A stretch of DNA of 64,000 nt. It comes from Limnoperna fortunei. Taxonomy: Eukaryota > Mollusca > Bivalvia > Mytilida > Modiolidae. The notes under the pieces were generated by a model. That model was given only the letters and a program-made list of their open reading frames with translations, was not told where the DNA came from and did no database searches. Position 1 is the first letter of the stretch; every line of letters starts with the position of its first letter. A program made the translations under genes and the position numbers. The stretch covers positions 52,774,774-52,838,773 of the forward strand of contig OX104112.1 in assembly GCA_944474755.1 (NCBI GenBank). Reading direction: 5' to 3'. Positions 58,114 through 64,000 of this stretch are shown here, piece by piece.

Positions 58114-58409
58114 TTTCTGAAAAAAAGGTTGTACGTAGTTCTTACTTTTTAAATCTATGGAAGATTAAAAGGGACATAAGTAATCTTGCACAGATAAATG
58201 TTTCGTGTTCAGATTTTAAAATGGTGTGCTCATAAAATAAATCATTATTTGTTACGTATGTAATATTACAATTACGTGCGAAAATTATTATAATGTGTGA
58301 GCAACATCAAGTTACTTTGAATGTAAAAGATAATTATAATAAGTGCACAAAATAAGCCTTTTATGCGCATATTACAATAAAGAACCATTTTATTCTAACA
58401 TCGTATTTA

Positions 58410-58669
58410 TTGTTTGTTTGTTTGAATGGTGTTTTAACGCCACTTTCAGCAATTTTTCAGCTATATCGTGGCGTCCAGTTTTTATTGGGGGAAGAAGCCG
58501 GAGAGAACCCCCGACCTGCGGTAGGAAAACTGGCAATCCTTGTCAATTAAGATTGGAGTCAAGTACACCCTGCCTGCAGTGAGAATCGAACCCGCAATCT
58601 CAGTGTTGACAGACCACGTGATCAATAGTAGACGAACTACCTTAACCAATCGGCCTCCGAGGCCCCTAT
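58410..58669 (-). repeat. V-SINE (RUDI-like), near full length, with 11-bp target duplication
   Basis: Flanked by CATCGTATTTA at 58399-58409 and 58670-58680. Head, core and tail match 34316-34581, but about 14 bases of the core (GTACCCAGAGAAAA) are missing. Inserted in AT-rich DNA. Confidence 0.93.
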
Positions 58670-58680
58670 CATCGTATTTA

Positions 58681-60479
58681 AATTCGCACACAAAAAATGT
58701 TTCGCTTATATATTTTTTCGTATCGAATATGTGATACTTTTATTCAACTTTTTTTTTTAACGTATCGCTTGACGTCAAAAGAATACGATACACGAAACGG
58801 TAACGAAAATGACTAGACATAGAAAAATTCGTGTAAATTGGACAAAAATATATGTTGCACTCTAAAAATTTTTGGAAAACTTGTAAAGAAAACGCATATC
58901 TAAAATGTTATTACATTTTTCAAAGTGTGAACTAAAAGTGCGGCCAATACATAAAAAATTGTAATAAATCAGTAAAAAAATTATAAAAATGTGTTCGTAA
59001 CAAACGTTACTAGACATGGTTGAATGTATAGCTCTTTCACAATATGTGAAAAAAAATATTACAAAATTAAAGTTAAGAAAAAACACACTTTTGGACAAGT
59101 TTGTGTTTTTCAATTTTACAATTTTAAGTAGAAAAAAACCTACCAAAATGCAGCTTCCTTTGTCTCTGCCTTGACATTTACAGAAATTCAGAATTATGAT
59201 TACATCATAATACTATATAATGACGTCATATTTTTATGCGAAAAAATTGTGACGTACCCCATTTTGGGCAAGCAACACATATGCCAAATTTCAAGAAAAT
59301 AAGTGGCGAAATAAATAAGTTCTGAAGGTTAAAAAAAACTGCTCTTGCTTTTCTTGTTACAATTTACAGCTCGATTTCTGGGAAAATCTTAGTAAAACAT
59401 ATATTATTTTCCTATAATTCGAGTAGCTTAATTGCCTAAACGACGGATATAGTTCGTTTCAATCGAAAACTAAAAAATATTAGTTTATTGACGTTTTATT
59501 CATTCGTTATAAGTCTCAAAACCAAAAAGATTTGCATCTTACACTAAAAAGCCCCCAACAATGTGCGCTACGTCACATCCAATCAATCCCTATTTATTAT
59601 TCTAGAGATTACATAAGGCGAGGTGCTCTGTATTTGATGAGATAACTCCGTAAAGCAAAAATTATACTGTTTCCCATGCTTCACTCCTAATAGGCATTGT
59701 GTGCACAAACCCTCCATTTGCTAAATGGATTCCGTTAATATATCCTTTAGAACTAGAAATTGAATAAACCACAGAAACAGTTTCTTCTACATCATTTTTA
59801 GACCTTACACCTGGAAAATGACTTCAATGCTCATCTTATCACAAGAATTTACGACAAAATAGCCGACTTTAGTTTCAAAATTATAGATTTTCCTCACTAA
59901 TGTAGCAATATTCCAGCTTCTCCATACGGTATCTGTATTTCTAAATTGATCAGGTATGCAAGAGTTTGTGGCAAGTATGCTAAAAGTGACTCGTCCACGC
60001 CTTTAATAAGTTTTACTATAGTTACCACTTCCTTGTCCAAAAATATTCTATATCGTCTGAAAATACGTAATTTTCTAATTGTCTTTTCCCGCGATGTAAC
60101 TGATTTATGAGTTTAAAAGTTTAATAGTTCGAAAACATCGTTTTCGGACAGTTATTTCTCGGCATCGCATGACCCAGCGAAATACTTTAGATGGTCCTTG
60201 TTAATAAAGGTTGGAGTAACGACTGGCATATATTACTGACAGAATAAATAAACAAGTAACTAAATGTCCCCCGCCGCTGCAGTATCGAATTTCCTAAGAG
60301 GGTGAGAAAGTAAAATGGAAAAAAAATTTCTGATACATTAAGTTTTGGGACAAAATAATAAGCATGTAATATTAGAACTGTTCTGACAGGTATTTGGGAA
60401 GAGCTAAGCAACTCCATAAAAAGACTTCATCAGAATGTGAAACTCTAGTAGAGTGCTTGATAAAATTTGCTTTCAGTAT
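58681..60479. other. No gene recognised
   Basis: AT-rich, with several short minus-strand frames lacking motifs. TGACGTCA-like words occur at 58770 and 59220. No repeats recognised. Confidence 0.5.
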
Positions 60480-61005
60480 TGTTAAATTTATTGCTAAAAT
60501 GGTCAAAGTCCCATAACTCCTATATTTTGAGAAATCAAAATGGTGGTAGTGCACATCACAACAATTATATACAATTTCATAGATGCATCCACAAGATCTA
60601 CTATTGCATAATATTGCTGAAATGGTCAGTTCCATAACTCCTACAAAATTTGATGAATCAAAGTGGTGGTAGACTATGCGCATCTATTCCTCATAACAAT
60701 TAATCAAACCAAACATCAAAGCAATCTGTCAAGCGGTTTCAGAGGAGATGCGTCCAAAAGATGTACTATTGTATTATATTACTGAAAGGTAAATGTCCCA
60801 TAACTCCCACAAAATTTGATGAATCAAAATGGGGTAGAGTATGCACATCTACCCATCATAACAATTAATCCTACCAAATATCAAATCAACCTATCAAGCA
60901 GTTTCAGAGAAAATGCGTCCACAAAAGTGTGACGCACGGATGCACGGATGCAAGGACGCAGACGATTACTAGGTCCCTTCGTCGCGTTGCGGCGTGGGAC
61001 AATAA
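60480..61005 (+). repeat. Dispersed repeat with near-tandem units and terminal hairpin
   Basis: CCATAACTCCTACAAAATTTG and variants recur at about 60510, 60633 and 60795, each followed by AATCAAAATGG/AATCAAAGTGG, CACATCTA and AACAATTAAT. The end has ACGCACGGATGCACGGATGC, then GTCCCTTCGTCGCGTTGCGG and CGTGGGAC, which can fold into a hairpin. No ORF. Confidence 0.65.
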
Positions 61006-61556
61006 CGGAAAACACAATATAATGTCTAGTTTTGTGTTTCTATCGAATGAAAGCCCGTTTTTGCAAATTCTGGAACAAATTACCTGATATTGAGTATAAG
61101 TGGCACATAATTATTGTTAAATAAACACTCCAACAGGTAAGAAAAGTACAAATATGATGAATTTTAATACTTAATGTTCACATCAGTTGGATAAATGATA
61201 AGAAACCATAATTTTTTGTCATTGACCAATATATTCCATTTATGTATTAATGCTAACATGAAAAAAAATAATATAGAATAAAAATAAAATAAATTGATAA
61301 ATCAATAAATAGGTCACAATCTACCAAAACACAATATGAAATGTTGCTTTATCTGTAATTAAAATAGACCTACATCTAGTAAAAAATTGGACGGGAAATC
61401 GGTCGGACGTTTTGATAAGAAGCTGCATATATTTTTTACAGCACTGAAGAAAAATTATTCATTTAAATCTCTGCAAAAGTAGTTTATTGTTTGTCTAATA
61501 AATATCAGTATTACAATAAACAATACTTAAGACGTGCTCAATCTTTTTTTTGGTAC
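61006..61556. other. No gene recognised
   Basis: AT-rich. TTCTGGAACAAATTACCTGA (61068) resembles TCTTAGAACAAATTACCAGA at 63835, a small shared repeat. Confidence 0.4.
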
Positions 61557-61557
61557 T

Positions 61558-62476
61558 AGGTGATATATTTGGTTCTCAGCAGGGCTGGTTCTAATTTGAT
61601 CCTGGTTTCCATCTGCGACTTGGGCTGTTATACCCTAATCTCTCCGGGAATACACGTTTCGGCCATGGTTTCTAAATATAGAAAAATTTTAAAAATAAAG
61701 ATGGAATTAAATAAATGTTAAATAAACTTTTTCACCTGAAAATTAATGATGCTTTTATGTTTATATCATTTTTATAATCAATACATTTATTGTTAAATAA
61801 TTGAAAATCAATCACCAGTCCAGAACATCCAGCACGACCAGACTCCTCTGCCAGCCCAGAACCTCCAACCCGACCAGACTCGCCTGTCAGACCAGACTCT
61901 CCGTGCGGACCAGATCAAAGCATAGATGATCTGTCCTTCAACATTTCGCTGGAAATACGGGAGCTTGATCTGGTAAATAAAAGTGATATAATGGTCGGTG
62001 CATCGCCAGTCAGTCCGAACCAATAATGACGTAAAAGGTATTATATGTTGCCAATATTAATATTTTTAAGCAAATATTTAATTATATTTAAGCGAAGAAT
62101 ATAATATATAAAAGATTCTCAAAATATAGATATAGACCTTTCTTGTATTTATGTATTTTTTTATTTTTTAGGCTGGCACAAGCATTTCAACGCAAAGACT
62201 GGTGGCACACAACTGCAGTTCTACTTTATCGTCCCAGCTTTTCAGTCAGAAACCGTCTGTCTTCAATACAGCCTCGTCAGCGAACAGCAACTGACCAGAC
62301 ATCAAAATACCACCTACAAGGCTATGCAAGGACGTCTAACAGATTATTGGGACAAATACGACGGTCGCCAGATGACAACATTAGACTTCCTACGAGCAGT
62401 TGGTAATTTATATTCGCCAGCAGCTCCTGCACCAGAAGACGTTCCAGGCTCGGATCCCAACTCAGATTCCGAGTAA
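61558..62476 (+). CDS. Unrecognised gene, 3' part, two or three exons
   Basis: The last exon is clearest: after TTTTTTATTTTTTAG (62171) a frame runs about 100 codons to the stop at 62474-62476. It reads GWHKHFNAKTGGTQLQFYF, then PAFQSETVCLQYSLVSEQQ, DYWDKYDGRQMTTLDFLRAV and an acidic end GSDPNSDSE. An upstream exon-like block (about 61803-61975) gives Pro/Asp repeats (PARPDSSASPEPPTRPDSP) then SIDDLSFNISLEIRELDL before a good donor CTG/GTAAAT. A further open block at 61583-61667 (AGSNLILVSICDLGCYTLI) could be another exon. The simplest splice does not keep phase between the two later blocks unless the acceptor is at AAG/CAT (62182), so the model is uncertain. Composition here is GC-richer than the surroundings. 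I do not recognise the family. Confidence 0.45.
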
Positions 62477-62576
62477 CTGAACATTATATGCATGTGAACT
62501 TATAATTTATAATTTGAGCTTGTAATTGAACATTATATGCTTTATTATTTATTTTTGTCATTATGTTGTTCTTTGA

Positions 62577-62582
62577 AATAAA
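62577..62582 (+). promoter_or_regulatory. Polyadenylation signal for the unrecognised gene
   Basis: AATAAA about 100 bases after the stop at 62476. Another similar word lies near 62810. Confidence 0.5.
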
Positions 62583-63010
62583 CTTAACTATTTAAGTTAT
62601 ATATTAATATAAGTAATATTAATTATTGCTTTGAACAGTTTGGGGGCTGAACGAAAATTTAAGATTTGTGAGATTGTAGTTAACTTTTGTAATTTTTTGT
62701 GAATATGTGTTAGAATGAGAGTTGTAAGAGTAAGAGATTGATTCATAATTGTGTTTCATAACGTTTAATACCTGTTAAAGCCATATTTGTTATATATTTT
62801 GAAAATATAATAAAATGTTAAACATCACGTTTGTTTCGCTTTACTTATCTAGAAATCCTGCAGCACCTTTGAATTCAACATATTTAAAATTTTCAAAAAT
62901 ATTGACACTAATTCATGCAAGATAACATCAATATTACATTTATTTTAAAAGTTTAATAATGATTGCTAACTAAATATATAGCATAATAAACATATGCTAA
63001 TCATGATTAC
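62583..63010. other. No gene recognised
   Basis: AT-rich intergenic DNA between the unrecognised gene and the inverted-repeat element. Confidence 0.5.
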
Positions 63011-63479
63011 CATTACTCGTAATGGAGCAAAAACACTTTTTGGATTATTACATATTTTCCGCTATTAAACTGTTTAATTTATATTTTTTCCTTTCTCCGC
63101 CGTTCAGCTGACATTTCTACAATGTCTAATTAAATAATTTTAACACTTTTTCGTAATCATGGCAATGATGACGAAATTGTGGAGTGTAGAATTGTAGAAT
63201 CATATCATTAAAATTTTGATCCCGGAAAAACTTGATCCGGATAAATATTTTTACCAAATCGATTCAGAAATTATGCAGTTCCGGAATTCAAATTTTGATA
63301 ACAATGCCATGATTACGAATAAAGTGTAAAACTAACGAATTAGGTGTTGTAGAAATATCAGTTAAACATCAAAGACATTAAAAAGTATGTAACAATTTAG
63401 AGAAACAGTTTAAAAGCTCATTATATGCATAAAGCTCCCGGGTGTGAAACGCTCCCGTCTTGCTCCATTACGAGTAATG
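63011..63479. mobile_element. Foldback (MITE-like) element with long inverted repeats
   Basis: CATTACTCGTAATGGAGCAA (63011-63030) is the exact reverse complement of 63460-63479. Behind these ends the arms continue as an imperfect inverted repeat: TCGTAATCATGGCAATGAT near 63155 faces ATAACAATGCCATGATTACGA near 63305. The arms are thus about 170 bases. No ORF. No clear target duplication was seen. Confidence 0.8.
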
Positions 63480-63488
63480 GGACCTCTT

Positions 63489-63530
63489 TGTAGCTCCGTC
63501 CATAAAAAAGGAGCTACGTTATTTTAGCTA
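63489..63530. repeat. Short hairpin repeat, shared with 54279-54325
   Basis: TTTGTAGCTCCGTCCATAAA then AAAGGAGCTACGTTATT. Perfect 8-bp stem. It lies 10 bases beyond the inverted-repeat element. Confidence 0.75.
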
Positions 63531-63659
63531 ACCTACCTCTACCACAACAGCAGGTAGTCTTGATTCTTTCATAAGGCTACTGTGTTCCAGATCCAATTTA
63601 CAATTGGTCATGTAGTTTGAACACGACAAAATCCTAGACATGGGCATTGTTACTGATTT

Positions 63660-63952
63660 CAGGTGTTTTCTGTTGTATCTTGGCATCTAGTTTATCGAGA
63701 AAGGGGGAGAGGTTTATTACAGGACTCAGTGAAAACCCCATAAGACATCCTTGTCAATTAATTAAGGTTGGAATTGAACACAACCAGTCCACAGTTTCTC
63801 TCAAAGGAAAGCCTGTATTATTTCAAATTTCAAATCTTAGAACAAATTACCAGATATTGTGTCTAGCGCATCCTGCTCACAGTGAGACTAGAACCCACAG
63901 TCATGTGTAAAATAGTAGACAACCTACTTTAACCACTCTTCTTCCGAGGCCC
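63660..63952 (-). repeat. V-SINE, old copy with an internal insertion
   Basis: Core trace (GAAAACCCCATAAG), CCTTGTCAATTAATTAAGG, GCATCCTGCTCACAGTGAG, a diverged B box (CTAGAACCCACAG) and the head TTTAACCACTCTTCTTCCGA then GGCCCC are visible. About 70 foreign bases (63795-63865) interrupt it; part of them resembles 61050-61085. Confidence 0.75.
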
Positions 63953-64000
63953 CAGATGTCATACGAATACGTTATACCTACATGTAATATTCACAAATGT

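Noticed and set aside
61808..62023. Minus-strand 71-codon Trp-rich frame
   Set aside because: It is antisense to the Pro/Asp repeat, whose sense translation ends at a good splice donor.
62143..62406. Plus-strand 87-codon frame starting before the last exon of the unrecognised gene
   Set aside because: Another frame of the same exon is longer, runs to a later stop and has more protein-like composition; this one is likely a shadow, though phase cannot be proven without transcripts.

Overview
The window is animal genomic DNA, very probably from a bivalve mollusc and perhaps a mussel-like species. It is AT-rich, has no operons, and its few real genes have GT-AG introns. Two things point to a bivalve. 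There is a same-strand cluster of secreted C1q-domain genes, a family greatly expanded in bivalves. There are also repeated tRNA-headed SINEs with a V-domain core of the kind known from molluscs (RUDI-like). Species assignment is inference from these families.

Layout. 1-4938 is a nearly complete L1/Tx1-like LINE: the end of ORF1, an ORF2 with one frameshift, a 3' UTR and a (TTC)n tail. 4939-10560 is a head-to-tail chain of non-autonomous elements joined by (TTA)n tracts. They carry dozens of AAGATGGCCGCC / AAAATGGCGGCC motifs, inverted subterminal repeats and 3' hairpins, an architecture that fits Helentron-type elements. Part of the chain is a 1.5-kb tandem duplication. 10567-12434 is a decayed L1-like LINE. 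18150-20640 is a decayed Ty3/Gypsy pol gene split by another element. 24.8-27.0 kb holds copies of a composite repeat with a foldback end. 33.4-35.9 kb, 42.6-43.2 kb and 47.3-49.3 kb hold three more truncated LINEs. 55.9-58.1 kb (minus strand) is a frameshifted transposase-like gene. 61.5-62.6 kb holds the 3' part of an unrecognised gene with an acidic C-terminus. 63.0-63.5 kb is a long inverted-repeat element.

Host genes. Two intact two-exon C1q-domain genes (29875-31317 and 49810-51739) each encode a predicted 198-residue protein with a signal peptide, a short coiled coil and a C1q domain. Three broken relatives lie at 16937-17810, 24033-24135 and 38365-40166, all on the plus strand. The two intact genes share homologous introns and downstream flanks, so they look like products of a block duplication. 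The family is known for secreted pattern-recognition proteins; any specific ligand is unknown. One relative (38365-40166) was broken by a foldback element that is also present near 26.7 kb.

Most of the rest is intergenic DNA with SINEs, hairpins and small tandem repeats, and no gene that I can support.
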